Source of the DNA: Oreohelix idahoensis | Lineage: Eukaryota > Mollusca > Gastropoda > Stylommatophora > Oreohelicidae | Reading direction: 5' to 3' | DNA length: 64,000 bases | NCBI GenBank assembly: GCA_024509875.1 | Contig: JAMPIV010012453.1 | Location: 186,001-250,000 of the forward strand | Shown here: piece by piece, positions 62,201 through 64,000 of the stretch | Layout of the letters: every line of letters begins with the position of its first letter | How positions within the stretch are numbered: position 1 is the first letter of the stretch | The notes under the pieces: generated by a model | Seen by the model: the letters and a program-made list of their open reading frames with translations, nothing else | The model's database searches: none | What the model was told of the DNA's origin: nothing | Made by a program: the position numbers and the translations under genes

Positions 62201-64000
62201 AGATTTCATGTTTGAAAATAATTATGTAAACAGTATTTTTGTCCTTTAAGCTTAAATGATTATATTATTACTATAGTAAATATGCTATTTGTCACAGAGC
62301 ATGACACTTGTTACTGAACATATTCATGACTGGTTATTATTGTAAATACGTTATTTACTATTCTTATGTAACCACAAGTATGAGGGGATTATTATTAGGT
62401 GGTTACATTTATGTTTCGTTTTATTGATATTCTTGTTCAAAATCAACGTCATTCCACTCCTGGCAAACTCATAGGTGCTCAGTCTTCTTCAGCCGATGTT
62501 AAAGGGTTTGAATGATGATTGTTCCTTTAGCACACTATTGAGAGTCTATCTCTTGTTTTCTGGACTTTTCGCTTTCCAGTCCTCCTCCTTTTCTTTCCCC
62601 TCTTCTCTCCCATACCTCTCCTTCTGCACCCATATTTCTTCTTTCCATCAACTACAGAAGGCAGTGACGACAGAGCACAATCTTCATTATTCCCATGATG
62701 GTTCTTATTTGATTAATTATACATGTTATATTTGAATTAAGTGGTAGAAATATAGCCGGTTACCCTGGTAAAGCCACCATACCAGGGAAGAGGCAAGGGA
62801 TATCCCTTAAGGAGTTCTGCCTGGTGCCACTCCCTCCCCCCCCCCCCCCCCCCCCCAGACAATGTTCCTGACTGCATATCTAACAGTCATCTTATCTGCA
62901 GAGAGAATTGGTCCACCTTAAACTTGGGGTCATTTTCCGTGACCAAACGTCTGGAGTGTGGAGTTTGAGATGTGCTTCATTGCTATTCTGACCAATCAGT
63001 GCTAGGTATAATGTAACCCATAATTTTGGAATGGATTGATAGATGCCATAGCATATACTGCTCAGCGGTGGGTTCAGCACACCACTTCTCTGGGGCTCCA
63101 CTTGCTTTGAGATCCTCTACCACTTTAGTTTTAGTTCAAGTCTTGCGGGGGGGGGGGGAACTTATAGCCATGGCATGCGGTGAGGACATATAGCAGAAGT
63201 CTTGTGTGATATTCTGTACAAATCAGCATAAGTGGGCTTACAAAGCTGCCCCCTTTTGTCTTGTGACTAGCTGGCAACCACATTGCCTGTAAGTTAAACC
63301 CACTGCACCACTAAAAAAATTAAATAAATAAATAAAAGAAAGAAGTACATGCATTTGCCCAGTGAAATTGTATTTAAAAAGAAAAAAAACTGTTCATTTA
63401 AAGTGTAAGAATAAAAAATAATTTGCGTAAGAATTTGATGGTGCATTCAAGTTTCTCTCATCTCCTGAAATATGGCTTGAGGCCTCATTTCAGGATAATC
63501 ACTAACAGAATACACATTGCAGATAAACATGTCAAATTACTTTCACATGAGGTGTTAATTCATCAGTTACTAGAATAAGCGTCTTCTTAGCATTTATATG
63601 CACAGTGGAATAACTTTAACAACATGGTTTGCATCCAAAGCTTTTAACTGTCATTTGTATTCCTTTGCTCTCCTTATGAACCATAGAGCCACTGCTGCAG
63701 ATAGCCTGCACCAAGTATTTATGTGCTCTTGTGTGGGTGGTTTCTGTAGCAACCTATTTTACATAATGAGGTTGCTAGCCCCATGCACATTCGCCTTGTA
63801 CGACATTCCTGAGGGTGCAGTAGTCCTGTTCTTTCTGTGTCTCTTCAGAAACCTCCAGGAACTACATGAGGCACTAAACAGTGGTAAACTAATATTGTTC
63901 TTAATAATGATAGCATTTTTCCAAATTCAATTAGTTTCTTATGGTGAAGGTGCACTTCATAAGTTGTTTTCTACAGAATCATGTCAAAAGTATCAACTCA
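8148..64000 (+). CDS. NEK4: NEK4-like NIMA-related serine/threonine kinase, spliced gene (partial)
   Basis: Nine exons (listed separately) join in frame into about 455 residues, with every intron starting GT and ending AG. The order is: glycine-rich loop GKGSYGEV; the ATP-binding lysine in YVLKKMNL; the alpha-C glutamate in AEQEAKLL; catalytic loop HRDLKTQN; metal-binding DLG in place of DFG; activation segment GTPYYMSPE; helix [14 protein letters not shown]; and the kinase end near DPYIKKNI. After the kinase comes a Ser-rich, charged tail. From family knowledge, NEK4 carries DLG and the stretch '[11 protein letters not shown]', and NEKs act in ciliary, cell-cycle and DNA-damage functions. 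No in-frame ATG occurs in the first visible exon before an upstream stop at 8131, so a 5' exon is missing or unrecognised. The 3' end runs past the window. Introns 3 and 8 are 16 and 20 kb, mostly transposons. Confidence 0.88.
8336..8539. repeat. Minisatellite, 51-bp unit, four copies, in intron 1
   Basis: TCATTACCATTCAGCTCCGC... starts at 8336, 8387, 8438 and 8489. The unit is a multiple of three, so it keeps a spurious frame open past exon 1's donor. It begins 62 bp after that donor. Confidence 0.9.
8560..8720. repeat. Old interspersed repeat, also at about 12880-13050 and 34600-34790
   Basis: All three places share a phrase like ACCCTGGGGATTCCAGAAAA followed by GGACTGCCTTG, preceded by C/T-rich sequence. 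This suggests the 3' part of one old retroposon family. Family and full length are not visible. Confidence 0.45.
8721..10097. other. Intron 1 remainder
   Basis: AT-rich intronic sequence without a recognisable gene. Near 9165-9200 is a weak tRNA-head-like phrase (TTGACAGAGCAGCTAGACTCC), too decayed to call. Confidence 0.4.
10098..10361 (+). CDS. NEK4: NEK4-like exon 2
   Basis: Eighty-eight codons, phase 0 at both ends, from TTTTTCAG to GTAGGT. It contains the catalytic lysine (YVLKKMNLG), the alpha-C helix with its glutamate ([18 protein letters not shown]), the hinge region ([20 protein letters not shown]) and the helix preceding the catalytic loop ([13 protein letters not shown]). It matches NEK4 closely. 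Confidence 0.93.
10422..10740 (+). mobile_element. tRNA-derived SINE with internal triplication
   Basis: The head contains AGTGCAGTGGTTAGTGCACTGG (A-box region) and GGTTCGATCCCC (B box), then a body with GTGGGATTTTTTAGACC and CAGAGCAACTCTGGGAAGG. The same family recurs at 35328-35600. At 10558-10724 a 55-56-bp piece starting GGGAAGGTTAAAGGCAGC is present three times in tandem. Confidence 0.8.
11176..11400 (-). mobile_element. LINE reverse-transcriptase fragment
   Basis: The minus strand encodes [37 protein letters not shown] sequence (only its start is diagnostic: NYRG...PGKILNRI), the conserved N-terminal RT block of RTE/L1-like LINEs. Adjacent 11040-11175 contains a phrase shared with 28075-28130, so the remnant probably extends further. 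Decayed, no function. Confidence 0.7.
11401..12150. other. Intron 2 remainder
   Basis: AT-rich. A sentence-like repeat (GATTA.TTGAGTG.TGGTGGATTATGAAA) occurs twice at about 11609 and 11705. No gene is recognised. Confidence 0.4.
12151..12251 (+). CDS. NEK4: NEK4-like exon 3
   Basis: Begins after TGTGTTGCAG and ends in phase 2 before GTAGGT. It encodes the catalytic loop [11 protein letters not shown] and the metal-binding segment KVGDLGIA. The Asp of HRD and the Asp of DLG are both present. The next exon supplies the last base of the Arg codon. Confidence 0.93.
12252..13079. other. Start of intron 3
   Basis: AT-rich with the old repeat of the 8560-8720 type near 12880-13050. No coding sequence was seen. 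The retrotransposon's target duplication begins at 13080. Confidence 0.4.
13085..15501 (-). repeat. 3' LTR of copy 1
   Basis: 2417 bp, read on the minus strand from TGTCGTGAATT to CACCACA. Small open frames inside it are duplicated in the other LTR and show no domain. Confidence 0.92.
15502..15520 (-). promoter_or_regulatory. Polypurine tract of copy 1
   Basis: Minus strand reads AAGAGGGGAGA directly before the 3' LTR (TGTCG...), the expected plus-strand priming site. Confidence 0.75.
15569..16697 (-). pseudogene. Reverse transcriptase C-terminal part and RNase H of copy 1
   Basis: Continues where the piece at 21383-21557 breaks off: [42 protein letters not shown], catalytic [10 protein letters not shown], then RNase H with Asp in [23 protein letters not shown] and [10 protein letters not shown]. 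It ends [19 protein letters not shown]. The segment itself is open and well conserved with copy 2. Confidence 0.88.
17151..18602 (-). pseudogene. Penelope-like copy A, RT core and GIY-YIG endonuclease
   Basis: 483-residue frame. RT block with catalytic Asp in [13 protein letters not shown] (about residue 34), [16 protein letters not shown], catalytic YIDD at 131-134. Then a linker with a Cys cluster (CGRTRCNTC, 350-358) and a GIY-YIG nuclease: VIYTI at 387, [14 protein letters not shown] at 399-412, and the catalytic Glu/Asn in EQLENRL near 461. RT plus GIY-YIG defines canonical Penelope-like elements. The core is intact; only the upstream frameshift separates it from its N-terminus. Confidence 0.92.
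18599..19285 (-). pseudogene. Penelope-like copy A, N-terminal part
   Basis: 228 residues beginning [20 protein letters not shown], with [17 protein letters not shown] (an RT-associated block common in Penelope-like proteins) and [13 protein letters not shown]. One missing A relative to copy B near 18688 shifts the frame, so this part is cut off from the RT core that follows. Confidence 0.82.
19312..19845 (+). pseudogene. Penelope-like copy B, 5'-truncated RT part
   Basis: Starts inside the element at the [10 protein letters not shown] block and reads correctly through the site where copy A is frameshifted. At about 19757, ten bases present in copy A are missing, which removes the ACLF segment and shifts the frame to a stop at 19845. 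Confidence 0.85.
19761..20888 (+). pseudogene. Penelope-like copy B, RT C-terminus and GIY-YIG endonuclease
   Basis: 375 residues from [12 protein letters not shown], including YIDD, the CGRTRCNTC cluster and the complete GIY-YIG domain, almost residue-for-residue identical to copy A (one visible change is S to L in LNTLVYY). It is out of frame with the upstream RT half because of the 10-bp deletion. Confidence 0.9.
21383..21557 (-). pseudogene. Reverse transcriptase, N-terminal piece of copy 1
   Basis: Encodes [20 protein letters not shown] and then [14 protein letters not shown], the first RT blocks, until the Penelope-like insertion interrupts it at the target duplication 21383-21396. Confidence 0.8.
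21554..22159 (-). pseudogene. Integrase C-terminal and pre-RT linker of copy 1
   Basis: 201 residues starting [16 protein letters not shown], equivalent to residues ~831-1030 of copy 2. It includes the GPY/F-type module ([16 protein letters not shown]). A deletion of a few bases near 21570 shifts the frame just before the RT (copy 2 reads [15 protein letters not shown] there). Confidence 0.8.
22162..24177 (-). pseudogene. Gag and chimeric pol N-terminus of copy 1
   Basis: 671 residues. Residues 1-130 are a long Glu/Lys/Arg coiled coil after [18 protein letters not shown] capsid-like region follows ([20 protein letters not shown] onward), then a zinc knuckle [14 protein letters not shown]. 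The aspartic protease present in the intact copy 2 is missing without a break in frame. The frame goes directly into a [10 protein letters not shown] linker and a degenerate HHCC-like domain whose last Cys is lost (FVERCSIAH). About 130 residues unrelated to copy 2 then replace the DDE integrase core. Homology resumes near the end, where a 1-base shift stops the frame. Confidence 0.8.
24358..24377 (-). promoter_or_regulatory. Primer-binding site, tRNA-Pro type
   Basis: Minus-strand TGGGGGCTCGCCCTCGGGAT starts five bases inside the 5' LTR. The first ten bases equal the tRNA-Pro primer site used by many retroelements; the remainder differs slightly. Confidence 0.7.
24383..26796 (-). repeat. 5' LTR of copy 1
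   Basis: 2414 bp, almost identical to the LTR at 13085. Small differences include loss of AAAC near 24607 and single substitutions. Confidence 0.92.
26880..27090 (-). mobile_element. Decayed LINE C-terminal fragment
   Basis: The minus strand encodes [21 protein letters not shown] followed by a Lys/Thr run and KLQTFI, the region after the RT domain in RTE/L1-like LINEs. Decayed; it lies just outside the retrotransposon's right target duplication. Confidence 0.6.
27120..27470 (-). mobile_element. tRNA-derived SINE
   Basis: The minus strand starts GGGAGCTGCGCTAGTGTAG with an A-box-like GTGTAGAGGTTACCACACTG and a B-box-like GGTTCAAGCCC. Same head type as the SINEs at 55861 and 57166. It contains an internal duplicated ~65-bp piece around GACGACACTCTTTCAAATG. 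A possible short direct repeat ATATATTTT flanks it. Confidence 0.75.
27480..28344. other. End of intron 3
   Basis: AT-rich. It holds a shared phrase with 11085-11110 (CATTTCTGTTGGTTGATGTTG) at about 28083, and three ~28-bp repeats at 28230-28315 (CTGTATACGTGATATTCACC...). No gene. Confidence 0.45.
28345..28441 (+). CDS. NEK4: NEK4-like exon 4
   Basis: Acceptor TTTATTTCAG, donor GTATCG. The first base completes the split Arg codon from exon 3 (101 + 97 nt = 66 codons). It encodes the activation segment [22 protein letters not shown] and the substrate-binding [10 protein letters not shown]. It lies 16.1 kb downstream of exon 3; the intron is filled by a nested retrotransposon. Confidence 0.93.
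28625..28657 (+). pseudogene. Copied fragment of NEK4-like exon 5
   Basis: Thirty-three bases beginning ATGTATGGGCATTAGGC are identical to 32182-32214 within exon 5 (encoding [11 protein letters not shown]). Here the sequence stands alone, without the exon's acceptor or its remaining codons, preceded by TTTTTTTTTAATAGGCTAAT. It is in the same orientation, 3.5 kb upstream of the real exon. Confidence 0.85.
29005..30240. repeat. ~550-bp tandem duplication
   Basis: The stretch from TTCTATTTCAATTTGCTAA at about 29006 recurs from about 29562 with 85-90% identity by eye, including ...AAGCTATGAATACC and the segment ending CTTAGTGCAGTTTTCTGCC near 29530 and 30235. The second copy carries the SINE insertion at 29792. 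Confidence 0.75.
29792..29918 (+). mobile_element. 5'-truncated GAA-tailed SINE
   Basis: Same family as 3741-3952 (shared GGCGTGATGGGAAACAATGG and TTTGACGGTCGGTGGCTAAG), ending in (GAA)n. Flanked by the 12-bp repeat GATACTTAAAAT at 29780-29791 and 29919-29930. Only the 3' 127 bp are present. Confidence 0.85.
31045..31412. mobile_element. Small inverted-repeat element with doubled ends
   Basis: GGTTGAAATGAAGCA near 31049 and its reverse complement TGCTTCATTTCAACC near 31303 form inverted ends. A second, diverged pair lies about 94 bp further along on each side (31143 and 31396). The units between repeat GTAAGTMGCCAACGTCGT and TTTACTGCGTCTCT. Confidence 0.55.
32178..32285 (+). CDS. NEK4: NEK4-like exon 5
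   Basis: Thirty-six codons in phase 0, acceptor TTTTTCAG, donor GTATGT. It encodes helix F and what follows ([20 protein letters not shown] and [16 protein letters not shown]), nearly identical to vertebrate NEK4 in this stretch. A 33-bp exact copy of part of this exon sits in the preceding intron at 28625-28657. Confidence 0.93.
32622..33668. mobile_element. 1.05-kb TTAA-flanked non-autonomous DNA transposon
   Basis: TTAA at 32618-32621 and 33669-33672. Ends CACATTCAAACCCA and, inverted, CTCATTCTAACCCA match at 12 of 14 positions. Subterminal CCCATGGTGCACC / CCCATGGGTGCACC repeats and an internal diverged repeat around AAAATTAGAAAATA are visible. No coding capacity. Lies in NEK4 intron 5. 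Confidence 0.7.
33690..33870. repeat. Old interspersed repeat, also at 63690-63850
   Basis: Both stretches share AGCCTGCACCAA, TTTCTGTAGCA and GAGGTTGCT...CCCATGCACA in the same order. The family is not recognised. Confidence 0.5.
34331..34488 (+). CDS. NEK4: NEK4-like exon 6, end of kinase domain
   Basis: Begins after CTTCTAAAG with [15 protein letters not shown], continues through the conserved [12 protein letters not shown] and ends in [17 protein letters not shown], the usual C-terminal border of a NEK kinase domain. The donor AAG/GTGAGT leaves phase 2. Confidence 0.9.
34938..35100 (+). CDS. NEK4: NEK4-like exon 7, Ser-rich linker
   Basis: Acceptor TATTCCAG, donor GTATAA. Together with exon 6 it is a whole number of codons (321 nt). 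It encodes a Ser/Gln-rich, probably disordered linker with runs such as QNSQSSSSQ and RPSSSSV, then [10 protein letters not shown]. It has no recognised domain; assignment rests on phase, splice sites and position. Confidence 0.75.
35328..35600 (+). mobile_element. tRNA-derived SINE
   Basis: Same family as 10422-10740: GCCACGGTAGCTCAG head, B box GGTTCGATCCCC, then GTGGGATTTTTTAGACC and AGAGCAACTCTGGGAAGG. Here the body continues with GATGCTGACAACATCACCCC to about 35600, giving a fuller view of the family. Confidence 0.82.
35720..37600 (+). mobile_element. Decayed LINE (RT and RNase H remnants)
   Basis: Scattered frames give [10 protein letters not shown] at 35727, RT-like TGLEFIGLT near 36230, [14 protein letters not shown] at about 36560, EHLLQSCP near 36790, and an RNase H-like stretch [20 protein letters not shown] (37268) with [13 protein letters not shown]. 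The order suggests one or two old LINEs with many stops. Confidence 0.6.
37601..37999. other. No recognisable gene
   Basis: AT-rich intron 7 sequence; contains a 29-bp near-duplicate (TATCACTAATAGAACTGATTGAATCACA) at about 37797. Nothing else recognised. Confidence 0.4.
38023..39420 (-). pseudogene. LINE reverse transcriptase and C-terminal domain
   Basis: 465 residues. RT blocks [33 protein letters not shown] (catalytic Asp), [13 protein letters not shown] and catalytic [10 protein letters not shown] at 202-210. Then [10 protein letters not shown], the [19 protein letters not shown] block, [10 protein letters not shown] and DRMVWRSL typical of the RTE-like C-terminal region. Apart from the upstream frameshift the frame is open to its stop. 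Confidence 0.9.
39279..40099 (-). pseudogene. LINE pre-RT linker and RT N-terminus
   Basis: Starts in the truncated 5' end: [17 protein letters not shown], Lys/Glu-rich helix, then [18 protein letters not shown] and [12 protein letters not shown], the first RT blocks. A one-base shift near 39345 moves the reading into the overlapping downstream frame. Confidence 0.85.
40115..40829. other. Intron 7, possible tRNA-head remnant only
   Basis: At about 40240-40310 a phrase AGTATAGCAGTTAGCATATCC followed by GGGTTCTTTTCCC resembles an old SINE head, too decayed to name. The rest is AT-rich. Confidence 0.3.
40830..41470 (-). mobile_element. Decayed LINE fragment
   Basis: The minus strand shows [20 protein letters not shown] near 41320-41370 and other short RT-like phrases ([12 protein letters not shown] before it), typical of the region before the RT active site. 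No open frame longer than about 70 codons. Confidence 0.55.
41471..42106. other. End of intron 7
   Basis: T-rich sequence, possibly continued LINE remnant up to about 41830. No gene recognised. Confidence 0.35.
42107..42265 (+). CDS. NEK4: NEK4-like exon 8, tail
   Basis: Acceptor TCCTATTAG; the donor GAG/GTCACA is weak. Fifty-three codons, phase 0, starting [16 protein letters not shown] and continuing with an acidic, helix-prone stretch ([16 protein letters not shown]). No domain is recognised. It is kept because the frame is open, the phase fits both neighbours and the composition matches a kinase tail. Confidence 0.65.
42266..43260. other. Start of intron 8
   Basis: AT-rich with a short (TA)n run near 42980. 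No coding sequence or element ends were recognised. Confidence 0.4.
45133..46775. mobile_element. Unclassified 1.64-kb insertion with 12-bp flanking repeat
   Basis: Interrupts the transposase between RKL and YTRAIRQ. The 12-bp sequence ACTACACCAGGG is present on both sides (45121-45132 and 46776-46787). It is visibly richer in G and C than its surroundings. Short open frames exist on both strands (to 142 codons) but none resembles a known protein. A T10 run lies 26 bp before the right end. One 22-bp stretch (45424-45445) matches the SINE at 57166 in 21 positions. Confidence 0.6.
47033..49452 (-). repeat. 3' LTR of copy 2
   Basis: 2420 bp, minus strand from TGTAGCGAAATC to CACCACA. It lacks the SINE present in the other LTR. 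Confidence 0.92.
49453..49475 (-). promoter_or_regulatory. Polypurine tract of copy 2
   Basis: Minus strand AGGAGGGGAGGTG lies directly before the 3' LTR (TGTAGCG). Confidence 0.75.
49523..53905 (-). CDS. Gag-Pol polyprotein with integrase before reverse transcriptase
   Basis: 1460 codons in one uninterrupted frame. Residues 36-120: Glu/Lys coiled coil; 145-305: capsid-like Gag; 372-385: zinc knuckle CX2CX4HX4C; 433-435: protease DTG; 606-646: integrase HHCC zinc domain; D676, D735 and E771: integrase DD35E core ([23 protein letters not shown]); about 892-930: GPY/F-type module ([12 protein letters not shown]). Then 1035-1235: reverse transcriptase with FMDDILIA at 1183; about 1325-1450: RNase H with Asp in [15 protein letters not shown] and QTDHQPL. 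In ordinary Ty3/gypsy elements integrase follows RNase H; the order here is that of the Gmr1 group. No stop or frameshift separates Gag from Pol, and there is no envelope gene. All catalytic residues appear present. Confidence 0.95.
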   Translation of the reverse strand: MADLAKFRSAAVQTAREMGLDGPELVQYVTSECDKFIDREDRKLAAERKLEVDRVAEERKLEAEKEIKRLQIEADKEARALEADREAEERKLAAEREAEDKRLQREHELRLRELEIQGHALENGHSPSTSDATASQGASNSAMGFHLDYFVERDDDIESYLSRYEVLATTYGLEKERWSLKLSQGLRGTAYEVFSKMSRDDQDNYDMLKQALLLRYEKNGEFYRKKFRNAKLLSGEIYHQFSARLETYLEKWTALGKTQDLKEMIMIEQLRESMAPDLRKFLMEQGAEKLGEVLNVAERYQAAQAEVAGARKKPIEQNKAPHNQNKFDHRDQVNKGKPNFDKPRVDYREKNPQFNDRKYDERKPFNQGKIWCRWCKRDTHNTNVCKRKPSNFAAMKTGNQGLKDKPAGQQEPYHPPVCEDVVCNGVTIRCLYDTGLDFDSVVSSHLVNPDQYTTETVEIQGATKDVASMTLPIARITVKTCYVEGVIKAAVINEPIYPLILGCRYVFLGTPKRPVIMATVQTRSQSKKEEDEPINTHPEEMRKAQAEDRSLKPCFKKLPKCHSPPNKREFYMKNKLIYRKAGTGSNGHGQLVLPTSYREKVMELGHAIPFSGHMGISATGQRIACHYFWPGITEDIKRYVKSCPECQRVAPKHWTAPATLGEMPIVGTPFERVAVDIVGPLTRTKRRNSYILTLVDTCSMWGEAVALSSIDSKHVAEALLTIFTRLGFPHQILTDNGSQFKGKLTEEVFRLFQAKHFHCSPYHPQGNGQVERFNGTLISILRKLAHEKPDTWDQFLPAALFAYREVPHNSTGMAPATLLFGRPIKGPLEALLRTWTDETAEETVTSSYQYVNELTTRLKTSWKLANDNLRQARKKHAAYYNKKAKDRELAVGEKVLLLLPGSSNKLQIGWQGPYTVLEKVSRTNYKIDKKGKEKVYHVNLLKKYLDRQIQEGTHLMALSIATEMKNDPLTSFEYPLKPSETFAQVKISNHLTKGQRETIQKVLEKHTDVLTDKPGHTNLLEYDMKLLDPTPICMRPYSIPFAKEKALKEEIDYLLQEGIISHSESPYSSNVVLLQKPSGEHRLCIDYRKLNAVTEGQVDPLPDTNQLFARLNRAKYFSKVDLSKGYYQIPVKPEVRPYLAFSTSEGHYEFNMLPFGLKNAPSVFSRMMRKLLDPLKNPCISNFMDDILIATETFEEHVNSLNMLFDRLREANLTARPTKCCIGCKELEFLGHTVHQGSMTPDPKNLEKLQRAPRPQTKKDVRSFVSLCGFYQKYIKHFNSICAPLTDLTRKGQPDTINWSAQCELAYQELKEKLTSRPLLKLPDLNQEFVVRSDASNVGLGATLLQRSSSQEGELNPVAYASRKLNKVEKNYSTSEKECLALIWAIKKFQVYLYGRTFVVQTDHQPLVFLSQAKHENARLLRWSLLLQPYSFTIEYIPGSQNVGADFLSRHPYDENQKNA
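54066..54086 (-). promoter_or_regulatory. Primer-binding site of copy 2
   Basis: Minus strand TGGTAGGCTTGTCCGGGATT begins five bases inside the LTR, the same spacing as copy 1. It starts with TGG, the complement of tRNA CCA. The TCCGGGAT part resembles a tRNA-Pro T arm, but the acceptor part differs from copy 1; the tRNA is not certain. Confidence 0.6.
54092..56865 (-). repeat. 5' LTR of copy 2, with SINE insertion
   Basis: 2774 bp; about 2.4 kb aligns with the 3' LTR at very high identity and about 365 bp is a SINE at 55861-56220. Small indels separate the LTRs (for example 13 bp near 54671 and repeat-number differences near 54840). Confidence 0.9.
55861..56220 (+). mobile_element. tRNA-derived SINE inside the 5' LTR
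   Basis: Head GGGAGCCGCGCTGGCGTAGTG with B-box-like GGATCAAACCC, body with GTCGACCGGG and CGAGACCTGGCGAGAAC, then an A-rich tail (A18 or so). AAAACATAT flanks both sides, and the other LTR has the empty site. Confidence 0.9.
57166..57438 (+). mobile_element. tRNA-derived SINE
   Basis: Same head as 55861 (GGGAGCCGCGCTGGTGTAATG, B box GGTTCAAACCC) but a different body (CCCTCTGTGGATGGGAAGG, then CAATGACATGTCATTGGGCC, which contains a palindrome). A-rich tail, and the 14-bp duplication AGTACCAAGGGTTT at 57152-57165 and 57439-57452. Confidence 0.9.
58171..58211 (-). mobile_element. 41-bp LINE 3' tip insertion
   Basis: TTACTTAGTCGTTCCACTTC... equals the extreme 3' end of the RTE-like LINE at 38015. 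The 13-bp duplication TTCTTGTTTATAC at 58158-58170 and 58212-58224 marks it as a separate insertion event with extreme 5' truncation. Confidence 0.85.
58333..59341. other. Intron 8, no gene recognised
   Basis: AT-rich sequence; short frames near 58747-58935 are T-rich and show no domain. Confidence 0.4.
59342..59441. repeat. ~61-bp tandem duplication at a LINE insertion site
   Basis: GCCAAAGTTATGAATTAAAA... occurs at about 59342 and 59405. Between the two copies lies a 21-base piece of LINE 3' tip (ACTAAGTCATTCCTCCTCT), repeated at the start of the main LINE copy. Confidence 0.75.
59442..60255 (-). mobile_element. RTE-like LINE fragment, 5'-truncated
   Basis: About 0.8 kb on the minus strand, the 3' end of the family at 38015: [11 protein letters not shown] (FADH instead of FADD), [10 protein letters not shown] and [11 protein letters not shown], with frameshifts and a T-run. 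Flanked by TTAAGAATAC at 59432-59441 and 60256-60265. Confidence 0.85.
60266..61186. other. Intron 8, no gene recognised
   Basis: AT-rich; no coding region or element ends seen. Confidence 0.4.
61187..61790 (+). mobile_element. LINE 3' end with RNase H remnant
   Basis: Diverged second copy of the LINE at 640: [14 protein letters not shown] (RNase H), then the same order of phrases through [16 protein letters not shown] to a CAACAAC-type tail near 61785. It lacks the TTAA element, so it shows the empty site for 901-1805. Confidence 0.75.
62009..62197 (+). CDS. NEK4: NEK4-like exon 9, charged tail
   Basis: Acceptor TGATTCAG, donor AAA/GTAAGA, 63 codons, phase 0. It begins [16 protein letters not shown] and is rich in Lys and Glu, predicted helical or disordered. 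It begins with Ile-Pro, as exon 8 does. No domain is recognised; support comes from splice signals, phase and the open frame. Confidence 0.68.
62198..63976. other. Intron 9
   Basis: AT-rich with a C23 run at 62836-62858, a G12 run at 63147-63158, and the old repeat at 63690-63850. A short open frame at 62475-62735 has no recognisable domain. Confidence 0.45.
63977..64000 (+). CDS. Possible start of NEK4-like exon 10
   Basis: A pyrimidine-rich TTGTTTTCTACAG acceptor precedes eight open codons (NHVKSINS) before the window ends. The phase fits exon 9. Too short to confirm. Confidence 0.35.

Noticed and set aside
1..64000. A defence island, biosynthetic cluster or other prokaryote-like gene system
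   Set aside because: No operon-like clusters or bacterial genes. All coding signal is a spliced animal gene or transposable elements.

Overview
The window is nuclear DNA from an animal, almost certainly an invertebrate. It holds one spliced host gene, split into small exons by AT-rich introns of up to about 20 kb. The introns are packed with metazoan-type retroelements: a Penelope-like element, Ty3/gypsy elements of Gmr1 type, several LINE families, tRNA-derived SINEs and TTAA-targeting DNA transposons. Nothing in the sequence fixes the species or phylum.

Host gene. A NIMA-related kinase closest in motif content to NEK4 runs on the + strand. Nine exons can be placed with GT/AG borders and matching phase: 8148-8274, 10098-10361, 12151-12251, 28345-28441, 32178-32285, 34331-34488, 34938-35100, 42107-42265 and 62009-62197. 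A tenth may begin at 63977. Together they give about 455 residues: a complete kinase domain plus the start of a low-complexity tail. The start codon and the 3' end lie outside what can be seen.

Layout. 1-8147 (upstream of the first visible exon): a truncated LINE holding a 905-bp TTAA element; a second LINE fragment split by a 3.4-kb solo LTR, which itself carries a GAA-tailed SINE; a tRNA-type SINE; minisatellites. Intron 3 (12252-28344): a 13.7-kb Gmr1-like retrotransposon (13085-26796, minus) with 2.4-kb LTRs and a 5-bp target duplication, itself invaded by two Penelope-like copies arranged head to head (16698-21382). Intron 4: a fragment copied from exon 5, then a 3.2-kb TTAA-flanked element (28837-32025). 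Intron 5: a 1-kb TTAA element. Intron 7: a SINE, a decayed LINE, and a 2.1-kb RTE-like LINE (38015-40099). Intron 8 (42266-62008): a Kolobok/'Mutator-like' transposase gene broken by a frameshift, by an unclassified 1.64-kb insertion, and by a second Gmr1-like retrotransposon (47033-56865), followed by SINE and LINE debris.

The least ordinary items are the retrotransposon polyprotein at 49523-53905, where integrase precedes reverse transcriptase; its chimeric relative, which lacks protease and the integrase core; the inverted Penelope pair with complementary defects; and the nested insertions, most of which can be ordered from their target-site duplications. No bacterial operon, CRISPR array, rRNA gene or convincing functional tRNA gene was seen.
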